This document shows, one piece after another, positions 12,480-24,523 of a DNA stretch of 64,000 nt. The stretch lies in assembly GCF_963583255.1 (NCBI RefSeq), contig NC_084804.1, forward strand, positions 21,520,061-21,584,060. Direction: 5' to 3'. The position numbers and the translations under genes were made by a program. The notes under the pieces are model-generated. The model saw nothing but the letters and a program-made list of their open reading frames with translations, was not told where the DNA came from and did not search any database. How positions within the stretch are numbered: the first letter of the stretch is position 1; each line of letters begins with the position of its first letter. The stretch is from Pyrus communis (taxonomy: Eukaryota; Streptophyta; Magnoliopsida; Rosales; Rosaceae).

Positions 12480-15400
12480 CAGGAAGAAGTAAAGAGGCTC
12501 ATAACTAAGTGATTGTGCGGATTCCAACGCATCAAGATTATAGACGAGGCCCTTTATAGGGACGTGGCACGTATGGGTATATCACTTTTCAAGGACGAGA
12601 TCGAGCAGATGGAGGGAGACGGAGTCTCTAAAAGGCATTTGAAGCACTTATGTAGCATGATGATCCTTTACAGAGCTAACGTTGCTTTAATGTGCAAGAT
12701 ATTCACCACTACTTTGCAGGGTAAGGTGCAAGATTGGTTCCATACCTGCCTCCACAGTCTATCTAGAGTTTCGACAAGCTTTTCGTAGTTTTCACTAAGG
12801 AATACTCATCTTACCATTCGATCAAGAAGAAGTTCGATCATTTCTTCAACATCAAGAATAATTTAAAGGAGTCGCTCCATGACTATGTCAAGAGGTTCAA
12901 GGCAGAAAATGCGAAGATAATCGATTGCAACGACTCGATCGCTAGTGCAGCCTTCCAAAAGGGACTCCCAACATATCATCCCCCATTCAGAGAATTGATA
13001 ATGAAGGAATACCTGACTCTAGCAGACTCGTTCGTTTTAGCAGAGAAGTATGCACATTAGGATGATGCCCAACGAGCAAACAAGGCACCTGAGCAACCTT
13101 ATAAGGAGTTTGAGATAACTTAGAAGAACGTGGACAAGAAACAGTCCAACGATCAAGGCAGGCAGGGGACCAAGCGTAGAGATCGGTCCCCGATAAGAGG
13201 AAGTTAGGCCACCAAGAACTATACTAAGTTCTCAATCTTGATCAACTAGATCCTCCACGACCTTAAGAGTGAGCCTTGGTTCAAGCTGCTAAGATAATCC
13301 AAAGGAAACACCTCAAAAACGGATCACACCAAGTACTACGCGTTCCACCGAGGTCCTGGTCACACGACCAACACCTGCTATACTTGGAGGGACTACCTAG
13401 AAAAGTTAGTGAATGAGGGTAAATGCAACAGATACCTAGACAAGCTAGCTGCGTAGCCTAGGAAGAATGCAGATGTAAAGGAAGAACGACGCCAAGACCA
13501 TTAGAATCAATGGCATCTTCGCCGAGTCCGAATACTTAGGGGCCACAAACAACTCCAAGAAGAGGAATATCCAGTAGGCTATAGCAATCTCCTAGGTTCA
13601 AGCAACAGATGCCAAACTTGGGCCCATCGTTGGTTTTACTGAGCAGGATGCTGAGGGAGTTGATATCCCACATGACGATGCTCTGGTAATGTCCGTTCAA
13701 CTGGCACACGCTATAGTCGGCAAAGTGATGGTGGACAATGGAAGTATAGTAAATTTACTTCAACTATCCATTATTCAGAAAATGGGCCTGGAAAGCACAA
13801 TAATACGCTGAGCAGAGGTACTTACCAGATTCAACAGATACACCTCAACTGTTATTGGTAACATAACACTCGATGTGAGAACATTGTCAGTAGTCTTAAA
13901 GTAGACATTCATTATAGTTAGCGACCTATCTCTCTATAATGGGATTCTAGGAAGACCGTGGCTAATGAAACTAGGCTCCGTAACCTCCGTTAAGTACTAG
14001 AAAATCTAATTCTGCATCTCGAAATAAGGAGTTGGAGAGATCAAGTCTGACCAAGCTGCATCTCGATGATACACAATGTAAATGTTGAAAGAGTCAAAGA
14101 ATAAGTCTTTAACCCCTATAGGAACTACTGAGGTTGAAAAGGACGAGCCTATAACCAAATAACAATTATAGCAGGTAGATCAAGATGATGGCATTTAAGA
14201 TGAAACATCGAGAAAAGAAAAATGATGGATGCTAGAAAAGGACGTTGAATACATGATTCTTGATCCTGGGCAGCCGGAGAAGATGGCTAGAATCGGCTCA
14301 CGACTGAGCCCAAAGGAAAAGGAAGAATTCACAGCCTTCATTAGGAAAAACCATGACGCTTTTGCATGGTTACCTTCCTACATGCCTAGCATTGATCCCA
14401 AGATAACCTGCCACAGGCTACATGTCGACCGTGCTGCTAAATCGATGATCCAGAAGGGAAGACACTTCACTCTAGAACGAGTAACGATCATTGAGGTAGA
14501 GATAGATAAGCTACTAGAAGCCAGATTCATCGAGGAAGTGGTGCATTCAATATAGTTAGCCAATGTCGTGCTGGTAATGAAGAAAGATAAGGGAAAGTAG
14601 AGAATATGCGTAGACTACACTTACCTCAATAAGGCTTGCCTGAAAGATCCGTTCCCAGTCCCCCGAGTTGACTTATTGGTGGACTCAACCATAGGGAACC
14701 AGCTACTTAGCTTCTTGGACATATATTCCAGCAACAATCAGATCGCCATGTTTGAGCTCGACAAAGAGAAAACTGTGTTTGTGATCAAGTGAGGCACCTA
14801 CTGCTATAAGGTTATGCCTTTTGGCCTCAAGAACGTAAGAGCTGCCTATCAAAGGTTAGTAAACATGATGTTTAAGAAGCAGATTGGGGTTACCATAGAG
14901 GTCTATGTCGACGATGTCATGGTAAAAGGAAAATAGTGGTTAGACCACCTCAAAAACTTGGAAGAGACATTCAGTATCCTTAAGGAGTACAAGATGATGC
15001 TTAATCCTGCCAAATGCACATTTGGAGTCTTCTCAGGCCGATTCTTAGGGTATCTCGTAACCTAAAGAGAAATCAAGGTGCATCGTACCAGGTCAAAGCA
15101 ATCTTGGAGATAAAATCCCTAACCACTTTCAAGGAGATCCAAAGTCTGACCGGATGAGCAGCCGCGCTCAACTGATCGATAAAAGCTTTTTTTCAAGGTC
15201 ATCAAGAAGGCATAGAGAGATAAGTGGGACGACAAGTGCAAAAAAGCATTTCAAGACTTGAAGATATACTTGACATCATTGCCGCTATTATCCAAGCCGG
15301 AAGGAGCTGAGGAATTATACATTTACTTGCCAGTCTCAGACATAGCAGTAAGCTTTGCCTTCGTACAAGAAGAGTTGAAGGCCCAACTACCAATATTCTA

Positions 15401-17892
15401 CACTTCTAAAGTTCTTCTTAATGTAGAAACAAGATACCCGAGGATTGAAAAGTTAATTTTAGCGGTAATTGTTGCAGCTCTGAAGCTTAGACCATACTTT
15501 CAGGCTCAAACAGTTGTCGTCATGACTTAATATCCTTTATGATCTATCCTCCATGGTCTAGACGCTTCTCAACGAGTGATAAAGTAGGCGATGAAACTCG
15601 GCCAATACGACTTGGTTTACCAACCCCGCACGGCGATAAAAGCTTAGGCCTTGGTAGACTTCATAGCGGACTTCACTTCCGGCTTAGAAGATGTAACAAC
15701 ATAACCCAAAAGTGTCGTCGAAGCAATCGGGCATACCCTGGCCACACCAACCCTTTATGACAAAGACTTTTGGCGCCTGCACGTCGATGATTCATCCAAC
15801 TACAAGGGCTCTAGAGTAGGTTTGGTTCTCGTCACTGTAGACAGCTCGATGCTCGAGCAAGCATTCACTATAGGCTTTAAGGCATCAAACAACGAAGCAG
15901 AGTATAAGGCCTTATTGGTAGGCTCCGAATGGCATAAGATCTTGCAGTCAAGAAGCTCGTAATCTATTCTGATTCTCAGCTCATTACTAGCCAGACTATT
16001 AGGGAGTATGCAACAAAGCATTCAATAATGGTACTATACCTTGAGAATGTATGAAAGCACCTTGAGGCATTTCAGACTTACACTTGCACACAGGTGCCAC
16101 AGTTAGACAACGCTCATACAGACGCCTTGGCAGCCTTAGGCTCCTCTTTGGACTACCAATTCAAACGCTTCATCTTGTTCAAGTATTTAGGAAAGCTTAG
16201 CATGGAAGAAGAACCTAGCAGCCGAGGTGTTACAAGAAACACAACCCCAAGCTGGCAAGGCCTCATTATCGACTATCTAGTCAATGAGACATTCTCTGCA
16301 AAAAGATTAGAAGCTATGAAGCTCCAAATAAAGGTGACACGCTACCAAATGTGGAACGACATTCTCGTTTGAAGATTTTTTTCAGGCCCACATCTTCATT
16401 GCCTAGCACTTCCTGAAGACTTGAAAGTTCTAAGTTCGATCCACGAAGAAGTTTATCGAAACTACTCAGGAAGCCAATCCTTAGCACAGAAGGTCTTCAA
16501 GGTCAGCTACTACTTGCCCACCGTGCATCAAGATGCTAAGGAATTTGTTCAAAAGTGCGATAGCTGCCAACCCTTCAAGCCTGTACTCGCACTGCCTCCC
16601 AGCGAGCACCATCCACATACAAGCCCATGGCCATTCATGCAATGGGCAATCAACCTGGTAGGGCCCATGCCATCCGTTACTAGGGGCAAGGGCATGATGA
16701 TTATGGCTACTAACTACTTCACCAAGTAGGTATAGGCCGAGCCCAAGACCACCACTACTTAATTAGACATAGAGCACTTCGTATAGAGGAACATTATTTG
16801 CCGATTTTGCATCCTACAATCTATCGTCACAGACAACGGTTCGCAATTCGTGGGCAAATACTTGGCGAAATTCTTCCAAAAATATTAGACCTGGCATTCG
16901 TGTCGTGTTTCTCATGTTTGTGTCATTTTCATGTCATACCCGATAACTTAACGGGTTATGTCGTGTAATACCTGTTAAAGTAAACGGGTAATATGATTCG
17001 ACCCGAAATCAACCCGTTAATATTATCAAGTAATATAACTCGACCAATTACTCGTTAAGAAAAATATATTTTAAATCAATAAAAATGAAAATGAAAAACA
17101 TAATTTGACCCAAAAAAATGCAAAACATAATACTAAATTAGTATACACATACTAAATTTCGGCGTTGACCCCTTTATGAAAGTTGTAAAGCTTTTCATTA
17201 TGAGTGATTACATTTTTCACACTTCTACAATAATTATTATTAATTTTGCACTCAATTAAAAAACATTGTTTATGAGATTTGAAGGGTTTTAAAAATCTAA
17301 ACAACCATGTAACCAACGTCTAAGTGTTGATGATGCAATTATGAACGTTTATTATGCTTTCACATCTTTCAGACTTATAAATTAATGATTATGAATTTTG
17401 TTTATTCTGAACTCCTTTAAAAATATTATGCATGAGAGTTTGTATGGTTTTAAATATTCAAACGATCATATACCCATCCTTAAAGCGTAGATGATGCGAC
17501 TATGAGCGCTTGCATATTTTTTCATCGTGCCGAGCATTAACACCATACTGTTAACTTTGGAGCAGAATAGAAAGGAGATGGCCACAAATCTAAATCTAGT
17601 AGAGGAGGAACGCGAGAAGGTTTTCACTTGCATTGCAGCCTACCAACAACAGCTTCTCTCCAGCTACAACAAAAAGGCAAAGATCTGGCAGTTTCAGCCT
17701 AGAGATTTGGTCCTAAGAAAAGCATTCATCACTGCCCAAAAAGAAGGCTCCAAAAAGATGAATCCTATTTGGGAAGATTCGTACAAGGTTAGAAGAGCAG
17801 GCAACAAGGGTAGCTACACCTTTACCACCATGAACGACAAAGAGATCGACAAGCAGTGGAATACCTACAACTTACATAAATACTACGCATGA
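12480..17892 (+). pseudogene. Tat gag-pol, many stops and one large replacement
   Basis: Domains in order: gag core (about 12513-13080); protease with 'VDNGSIVNLL' (13731-13760); RT from about 14229, with YVDD at 14904-14915; RNase H (about 15258-15530); a second RNase H starting near 15776 ('LHVDDSSNYKGSRVGL'); integrase with CDSC zinc residues near 16560 and 'VTDNGSQFVGK' near 16830; integrase C-terminus at 17527-17892 ('LHKYY' end). Within integrase, 16888-17526 is unrelated sequence, so the catalytic core is interrupted and partly missing. In-frame stops occur throughout, and several sit where conserved Trp or Arg codons are expected. The zinc finger's expected His is Asn in 'YRNYSG'. It cannot encode an active product. 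Confidence 0.85.
16888..17526. mobile_element. Unclassified insertion replacing the integrase core
   Basis: Integrase translation stops at 'FFQKY' and resumes at 17527. The sequence between begins with 'gacctggcattcgtgtcgtg', shows repeated 'aacgggt/acccg' motifs in its first 150 bases, then turns A/T-rich. Its last 240 bases hold two diverged copies of a roughly 150-base unit (near 17273-17370 and 17430-17525). Because integrase codons are missing rather than only split, the event was an insertion plus deletion or a replacement. No terminal repeats were confirmed. Confidence 0.6.
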
Positions 17893-19630
17893 CCTCCCAC
17901 TGCTCCTTGAGCACTGCTCAGACGAAATAAAACTCGAAAACTCAAGTAGCTTGACAAGAACTACCTGGTAAGCCAATGACTATCTAGTTGTTACACAATT
18001 TCTACCTTTCAGCTAAGTTCGATATCATTCCTCTCATTTTTTCAATGAAGATTTACAAAGTTATTCATCATTTAGCTCAATTGCATATCTGCAACAACTG
18101 TCTACTTCTGCTCTTATTGAAGATCACATTCAATCAAGGACCTATTGCAAGAATTACGCCTCCTAGGGACCAACCATGCTCTCCAAACTATGTACTTCGA
18201 ATATTCAAACATGGATGTGTCGGGCTGCCTTGGTGTAACTAAAGCACGATGGATTGCGACGGCATCCCTAGAAGTAGCCACAATGATCTTTTTCAAGGCT
18301 TAGTTGGATTAAAGATTTTAGGCCTTTGGCTTAATTCGCGGGGACCCGGGCTTGAGAGACAAATGAGGCATGCATCGCACAGGGTTTAGTCGGTCGAGCA
18401 TCCTTCATATGACCAGCTAGAGTAAATAGCTGAGCATCTTGTATGTGACCAACTAGCGATCTCTGCATATCCCTGGAAACCTAAAGCAACGAGCATCCTA
18501 TGGTTTCTGGAAAATCCTTAGGAACCTAAATTCGCTGCCTATTCAACGAACAACCTATGGTTTCTCGAAGGTACATAAGAATCTAAAGTTGTTGCCAATT
18601 CAATGAGCAGCCTATGAATTCTAGAAGATCCCTAGAACCTAAAGCCACTGCCAACTCAATGAGTAGCTTATAGTTTCTGGAAGAATGCCTGCAGTACACC
18701 CTTCGAGTAGCTACCCACATAAACCTATACAACCGCACAATCTTATGAAATGTTAACAGGTTAGTGTGTATATGACTTGCCTAGCGCAGAACAACCCCTT
18801 GCATTCACACAAATTCTTAAAGTGTTGTGCTACTTGTTACACAGCCTACAGAATTGGTTACATAAAGTGCAAATCATTCTTTTGAACCACTGCCCACAAA
18901 ATTCCATAGAACCACACACTTTTGATGTGAAAGGGTATGGAATTTTGTGTCCTAGCAATCTTTAGTATGTTGTGATGCAGGCCACACATCTTAAAGGATT
19001 AAAGAAATGACGACCAGTTAAGCAACCAATGGTCAGAGTGTAACAACACGAGACAAGGCTCAACAATTCAATGCCTTAGAAGATCAAAGTTAACAACCGA
19101 GCAGTCATGCAAACTCACCTACTTATGTAAGTAAGGCGCTTGGCTATTGACTCTCTGGTTAACAACTTTGTAGAAGTCCTAAGCCTAGTTTAGTAGTCAA
19201 GTAGGTTGTTCAAGCCCATCTGTTATTAAAAAGTAGCAAGTTTGCTAATGACCTTGTGATTAAAGATCTAATAGACCATGACATGAAACATGCAACTACG
19301 GAGGTCATTCGGCCGTGCAAGTTAGAAGTTTCAAAAGATGCCTCAAGCAAGTGAAGATTCGTACCCAACAACTCGCAGTTAGTGCCTAAAGCAATGGAGA
19401 TAGGTTTGACTACTTTGTTCAAAGTAGCTTGCTCAATTGTTCACTCTATGGCAAAAGCTTGAAGCAAGACAAAGAGACAAGGATGAAGTAAAGCGAAGAA
19501 AAATAGTTTATTAATTTCCAGCAAATTGGTTAACTAGCATAAAGGCGAACATAGTTCAAGCAAAGGAAAAATGAGAGTAGGAAAGGAAAAGAAAGTAAAT
19601 CCTAAAGTCTATCTAAAAAGACTATTCCTC
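17893..19630. other. Tat spacer between pol and the antisense ORF
   Basis: Long non-coding stretch internal to the Tat element. It includes a four-copy tandem repeat at 18481-18693. Short open frames here (17988-18242, 18777-18965) have no recognisable domain. Confidence 0.6.
18481..18693 (+). repeat. Tandem repeat, four copies, about 57-bp period
   Basis: Units begin at 18481, 18526, 18583 and 18639, each starting 'cta(a)a' and containing a version of 'cctatggtttctggaa'. The first is shorter (45 bases). Units are clearly diverged from each other, so the amplification is old. It lies in the spacer of the Tat element. Confidence 0.7.
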
Positions 19631-19639
19631 ATCAGCTTG

Positions 19640-21915
19640 GACATCTTCAGCAGCCGCATCGCTCCCACTAGCATCAATCTCCTGCGCTTCATTTACAGCT
19701 GCACCCATCCTGAGCAGCACCGTCACTAGCCGCCCCTGCCTGGGCGACACAACCTTCGGCCACACCTACCTTTGCAGCCTGATCCTCAACTGCTCCACTA
19801 ACAGCTTTCTTGAAGGAAAACTTAAACAAATCCTCAGAATAAATAGCAAAAAGCTCGAAGTCTTTATCAGAAAAAGCGTAGTCAGAGGGCATGCCAAGGA
19901 AATTATCTATATAGCCAAACTTGTGGAAGTTAGCTTAACCTTGGGTAAAGACAACTTTATGATTGAACTTCTCGCTCTTCACCTGCTTATTCTCCTCAGT
20001 AGGTCAGCATTAGCTTTTTACATTTCATCTAGTTCATTCTTTAGGTTCTCGCTGGCAGACAACGCTCCTTACAGCCCAATTACCTTGGACTCAAGTTTAC
20101 TAACAGTTTTCTTGAGTCGAACAACGTCATTATGCATGGCGAGAAGTTCTATATCCTTGGCATCATGAGCAGACCAAAATTCTGAAATGGTATACTCAAG
20201 GTCCTGCACTAGCAACAGTTGGACTTCAATCTCCTTCTCTACAATGCCATACTTCTTTCGGATTGCATCAAGCTGAGCCTTCAAGTCACTGATCTCTTGG
20301 TAAGCAGTCTCAAGCTGTTGAGGGGGCAGAGACATCAGATCTCTTGAAAAAGATAAGTTCAGACTCTAACTCTTTAATTTTATCAACAGCCGAGCAAGCT
20401 TTTACTACCATGACGGTTGCTATCTCCTTAATAGCCTTGGCGTTATCCTGCTTTATACGCATATACTTGGCTGCCAAGATCATAGATTTTTGCATCATAG
20501 TAAGCAGGGAACCCCTTCGCAACTGATTTTCAAGCCTTACGAAGAAACTAGAGTCGACAACCTTGCTCACATCAATAAACTTGGCACATACTCTTGTATC
20601 TTCAAGAAGATTGGGCTTCAACATCGCATAGATCTTGAAAAACTCCCTAAGGTTGGTTTGGCAAGTTAATCACGGTGCTTATATGGGCAGATGCTTCCTT
20701 CTCAACATGAAGGGTCGGCCCTGGCACCACCTTGGTAGTAGGATCACCATCTTTGTTCGTCGCTATTACATGAACCTCTAGAATCAGATCTGACTTGGGC
20801 ACGGAAGGCTGTCTTGGAATAAAACTAGGCATAGGGGGTACAACAGAACTCCTTCGTTACCCAATCCTGTCAGTAACTGCTCTAGCGACCCTTGAAGTAG
20901 CAGGCTTCACAAGCTCAGGTCCAACAACCTCTTTCTTCCCCTTGGAAGAAGTCAAATCAATCATGAACCTCCTATTAGTGGATGAACCCTTACGAGCAAC
21001 AGATGAACCTTTCAGCTTTTTCTCCACTGATGGCTCTCGACCAGGCGACAAAGATCTCTTTCTCCCACCTTTACTTGCAACAAACTCCACAATGGCAATC
21101 GGACAACCAAACACCTTACCCTTGATCCTCCTAATCTCTTCCAACAGGGGCAACCCACCTTTCTCCCTACGAAGAAGACTGAGCAGCCAACGCCACTTGC
21201 GATATTTAGCAAGGATCTCCTAAGTAATGTGCACCTTCTTCGTGTTTGGAGAAGTCTTGAGAGTTGATTCAAATTTTGAATCTAGAAGGCAACTCAACAA
21301 AAGGTACAAAACAGCTTAAAGACTAAGCAGCCTACTTACCATCGATGAAAGCAATCACCCAGGCGAAGAGTAGGATTTCCTCTCTCTACTGATCTCTAGG
21401 GTCTTTCTAGACCATTCATGATCCCCTTTGCTCGAGTGATGAAAAAGCTTATGACGGGTCCTCAACTGCCCAACACCATCGATGTGGCCTATGTCAAAGA
21501 AATACCAAAACTTGTTGGCAGTCAAGTCTAAGTCAAAGAAAGTGCTCAAGTTGTGGAACCTTACCATCACGAGGATTATGTTTGGAGAGCATTGAGTAGG
21601 AGCACACTTTATGGAGCAGATCACCTCTTGGAAGAATCAAGCCATAAGAAAGGTGAACCCTAATACGAAGTAATAAGGGTGAAACTTGATAGCTTTCTTA
21701 GACCCACACAGTTCACGACTACTACTATCCTTGACCCGCTTCACGTGCACCCTAAACAGGATTGCGTGCTTAAACATCTCGAGGAAGTCTTTGAACTGCT
21801 CATTAGAACCTACCTTGACATAAGCAACCCTGAAGTAACCTAGTTTACTTATAGATCCACCCTGACGATACAACGATGAAATAAATTCATCATTCTTGTG
21901 GCTCAAGGAAGACAT
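19640..21915 (-). pseudogene. Antisense ORF of the Tat element (coiled-coil protein), broken
   Basis: Read on the minus strand from an ATG at 21915, about 36 bases inside the 3' LTR. Consecutive frames give one protein-like series: an N-terminal globular part (21915-21637, then 21624-21355, with 'YYFVLGFTFLMA' and 'ANKFWYFFDIGH'), a Lys/Ser-rich linker (21153-20857), then a long heptad-like coiled coil (20624-20310 and 20335-20069, with 'LETAYQEISDLKAQLDAIRK' and 'KLESKV'), and an Ala-rich C-terminus (19892-19689). Frameshifts and stops separate these. The layout resembles plant 'putative gypsy-type transposon' proteins (PF04195-like) and the antisense genes described in Tat/Grande elements. 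Its function is unknown. The family link is from memory. Confidence 0.6.
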
Positions 21916-21950
21916 GTTTGAAAGAATTCTACAACTGCGGAATGAAAAAT

Positions 21951-22569
21951 TGTTAGAAGGCTACTCAAAGAAGAAAAAACAAGAATGCTCCTATTAAATG
22001 AGTAGGGAGCAGTCTCATTCACCATGCGTAACTGAGGTAGAGCAGTCAGAGATCAACGACTGCTCAAGGCACCTTTTCCTGTAGGAAAAGTCAAAGGTAT
22101 TTATAATAGAATAATCCCTTATTCTTATTATTAATACATTCCTAATAAGAGAAAACCTCTTTCAAGTAGGTTGTCCTAATTCCATTTATTTCGGATATTT
22201 ACCTAATTACTCCAAGATATTTATTTACACAAATATCTTAGAATATTCTCACCTAAAATACCACATAGGACTGGCCACCCCTGAGCCCTAGAGGGTTGGC
22301 CCATCTCCTCGTTTTCTCTTATAAATACTCCATTTATCTCCAAAATTCAATAAGCTTTAGCTACCCCTAAAGAGGCCTTTTACTTCCCATAAACACTTAA
22401 ATACATTCTTTTCAAAATTCTAACTTTGGCATCAGAGATTCTTTGGCCAAAGCCCTCCCCCCACCCCCCAATTCATCATGGGCACGTGAGGCTTTTGGCT
22501 TTAATCTTAGGTGTTATTATTTTGCAGGTGCATTTTTGTCAAGGAAAAGACGGCGGAAATTTGCATCCA
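21951..22569 (+). repeat. 3' LTR of the Tat element
   Basis: Homologous to 10855-11394 with the same end 'gcatcca'; longer by about 80 bases because of two segments, one around 22296 and one around 22405-22445. 'ctcttataaatactcc' near 22315 is a candidate TATA region. Confidence 0.8.
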
Positions 22570-22768
22570 TAACTAGCATGATGATTACTTCACAGAAATG
22601 GAAGGCACTAGATATTGGGTGGCTCAAATGCAACTTTGATGGGGCTTGGAATGAACATAGAGAACTCAGAGACGTTGGTGTGGTGTTACGTAACGAAAAG
22701 GGGGAGTTCGTGGCTGCAATGGCACAGAAGCATGTCAGGATTTCCTGGCCGCTGTTAACGGATGTAGT
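22570..22768 (+). pseudogene. LINE RNase H domain, first part
   Basis: Translation gives 'GWLKCNFDGAWNE', 'GVVLRNEKGEFVAAMAQKHV', the start of the RNase H-like domain (RVT_3) found at the C-terminus of plant LINE ORF2. It continues the reading seen at 9098-10227. The frame runs to 22768 and is cut by the hAT-like element there; the next codons resume at 23488. Confidence 0.85.
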
Positions 22769-23487
22769 TAGGGGTAGGTTCGGTTCGGTTCAATTTTTAG
22801 TCAAAATCAGAACCAAACTGAAATTATGGTTTGGTTCGGTTCGGTTCAATTTCCTTTCATTTTTTTGGGTTCGGTTTAACTTTGGTTTGATTTATTACGG
22901 TTTGGTTCCTTCTTTTTAGTGGTTAGAGTGGAGCAAAATGGCTTGTGCAACAGAAATCTGCAATGGTAGGCAAACAATATTGAGCATCAGAAATTATGAA
23001 ATATTGTATAGCCAATTAGTGTGGATATGCATTGTCAGCCCTAAGTTGATCCTTTTTTGTAATTTTATCATACAATTGTAACTAGACATCACCTTCATAT
23101 CCTTTTTGTAACTGAAACGGCTTATGTAAGAGAAATCTGCTTAGTTTTGTAAGTGGCCATCAATTGCATATCCACACTATATGCATGAAGATGATGTACC
23201 TGAACTCTGATCCTTTTAACATACAATTGCATCCTTTTTGTAATCTTATCATCACCTAAAATGAATAGATCTGTGAGCATAAGAACCAAAGTCAAAACTA
23301 AAAAAAAGGTCGTTTTAGGGTAAGAGATTATTAAGTTCAGTTCGGTTTGGTTTTCAAACCACGGAAACTGAGCCGAACCAACCAATTTTGGTTCAGTTCA
23401 GTTCCTTTTTTTTTCAGTTCCCTTTTTTTTTTCAGCTTCGATTCGGTGTTTGATTCGATTTTTTTCGATTTTTCAAACCCACTTCTA
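22769..23487. mobile_element. Non-autonomous hAT-like element in the LINE
   Basis: A 719-base insertion flanked by an 8-base duplication with one mismatch ('gatgtagt' 22761-22768, 'gatgttgt' 23488-23495), the size typical of hAT transposons. The ends are imperfect inverted repeats: 'taggggtaggtt' at the left and the reverse of 'aacccacttcta' at the right, 9 of 12 matching. The interior is rich in 'ggttcggttcgg'-type repeats near the ends and has no transposase. The LINE frame reads continuously if the insert is ignored, which confirms the borders. Confidence 0.8.
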
Positions 23488-23943
23488 GATGTTGTGGTTG
23501 CTCGAGCAATGGTGCTATTCGCGAAAGATCAGGTTGTAACACCGATGGTGTTCAAGGGGGATGGGTTGATGGTACTAGCTGCATTGCAACGGGATGGAGT
23601 AGATGATATTGCTCCTTCAGGCATATTCTGAACAATGCTTGCCAGGTTATGCATTGAATTCCCCATTGGAAGATCACGTTTAGTCGAAGAGAGATGAACA
23701 AGGTGGCACATCGATTGCAAAGATTAAGCTTGTATTTAAATAATCAATTAACTCCTGATGTAATTTTTTTATCTTCTTCTTCATTTATTTTATTTTATTT
23801 TATTTTATTGGTTGAGAATAGTACTACTTTGTAATTTTTTGGGGAGGGACACTCTTTTTCCCTTCGTCCGGGTTGAAATGGCCAATAAGGTTTTTATTAA
23901 GGCTCATTGTATGGATCATATCCTCAATGATGTACGTATTTCC
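23488..23943 (+). pseudogene. LINE RNase H end and 3' tail
   Basis: Resumes the LINE frame with 'DVVVARAMVLFAKD' and 'DGLMVLAALQRDGVDD', then decays near 23630. After it comes the non-coding tail, including 'ggacactctttttcccttcg' (23848-23867), a typical 3' end of this plant LINE type. The tail is cut at 23943 by the Copia element and continues at 29240. Confidence 0.8.
23939..23943. other. Copia target duplication, left
   Basis: 'tttcc' immediately before the 5' LTR, repeated exactly at 29240-29244 after the 3' LTR. Confidence 0.95.
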
Positions 23944-24205
23944 TGTTAGGAGTATTATATGAATGGATGAGATGTTGCCAAATGTCAATAGATTAGTCTT
24001 GCAGTTATAAGGTTGTTAGAAGATAGCTTAGTTAGGAAGCTGTCTTATATAGTATAAATAGCCTTTGTAATGAAACAGTGAATGTTAATGAGAAAATAGT
24101 AAAATACAATTCAGAAATATATCTTGCTGTTCAAGTATTTCTTCTCTCTTTAATTCTCTCTCTATCTTCTTCTTCTTCTCTGATATCTGTTTAGATTGGT
24201 TTACA
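23944..24205 (+). repeat. 5' LTR of the young Copia element
   Basis: 262 bases, 'tgttaggagt' to 'ggtttaca'; reads identically to 28978-29239. A TATA-like 'tataaata' lies at 24053-24060, and the last 80 bases are CT-rich. Confidence 0.95.
24053..24060 (+). promoter_or_regulatory. TATA box of the Copia 5' LTR
   Basis: 'tataaata' about 110 bases into the LTR, at the usual U3 position; the same octamer is at 29087-29094 in the 3' LTR. Transcription would start about 30 bases downstream. Confidence 0.6.
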
Positions 24206-24217
24206 TGGTATCAGAGC
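24206..24217 (+). other. Primer-binding site (initiator Met tRNA)
   Basis: 'tggtatcagagc' directly abuts the LTR and matches the 3' end of plant initiator methionine tRNA, the standard Copia primer. Confidence 0.95.
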
Positions 24218-24523
24218 CGGAAAAAGCTTAAAGCTTTGGGGTGTATCGATCTGGGATTTTTTGTATCTGCTTTCGTTTCTGCTCGCACATATATATGTGT
24301 CTCTCTCTTTCTCTCTTCTATTTCTTTCTTCTTGATTTGGGTCTTTTCTGCTCGAGTTAGGGTTCATTCGTTTGTGTTTGGTTTTCTGCACACCAAGTGT
24401 TCGACGTTTGTTCTCTGTAACTTTCGGTGAAGCAATTCTACCAAATTGGTGACCGTGTCTCAGTTGCAAATCTTGCAATCGCCTATTACATCTCTTCTCT
24501 CCTCAGTCTCTACGTCCGTAACC

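Larger units (their letters stand above)
10855..22569 (+). mobile_element. Gypsy/Tat-type LTR retrotransposon, decayed
   Basis: An 11.7-kb element bounded by related LTRs (10855-11394 and 21951-22569) inserted in the LINE. Order on the plus strand: LTR, a candidate primer-binding site at 11399-11418, gag, protease, RT, RNase H, a second RNase H, integrase, a long spacer, an antisense ORF, LTR. The second RNase H and the antisense ORF before the 3' LTR both point to the Tat lineage of Gypsy. The two LTRs differ by many substitutions and by indels (540 against 619 bases), so it is old. No matching target duplication was found (flanks 'ggagc' and 'taact'), so the ends may be off by a few bases. 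Confidence 0.8.
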
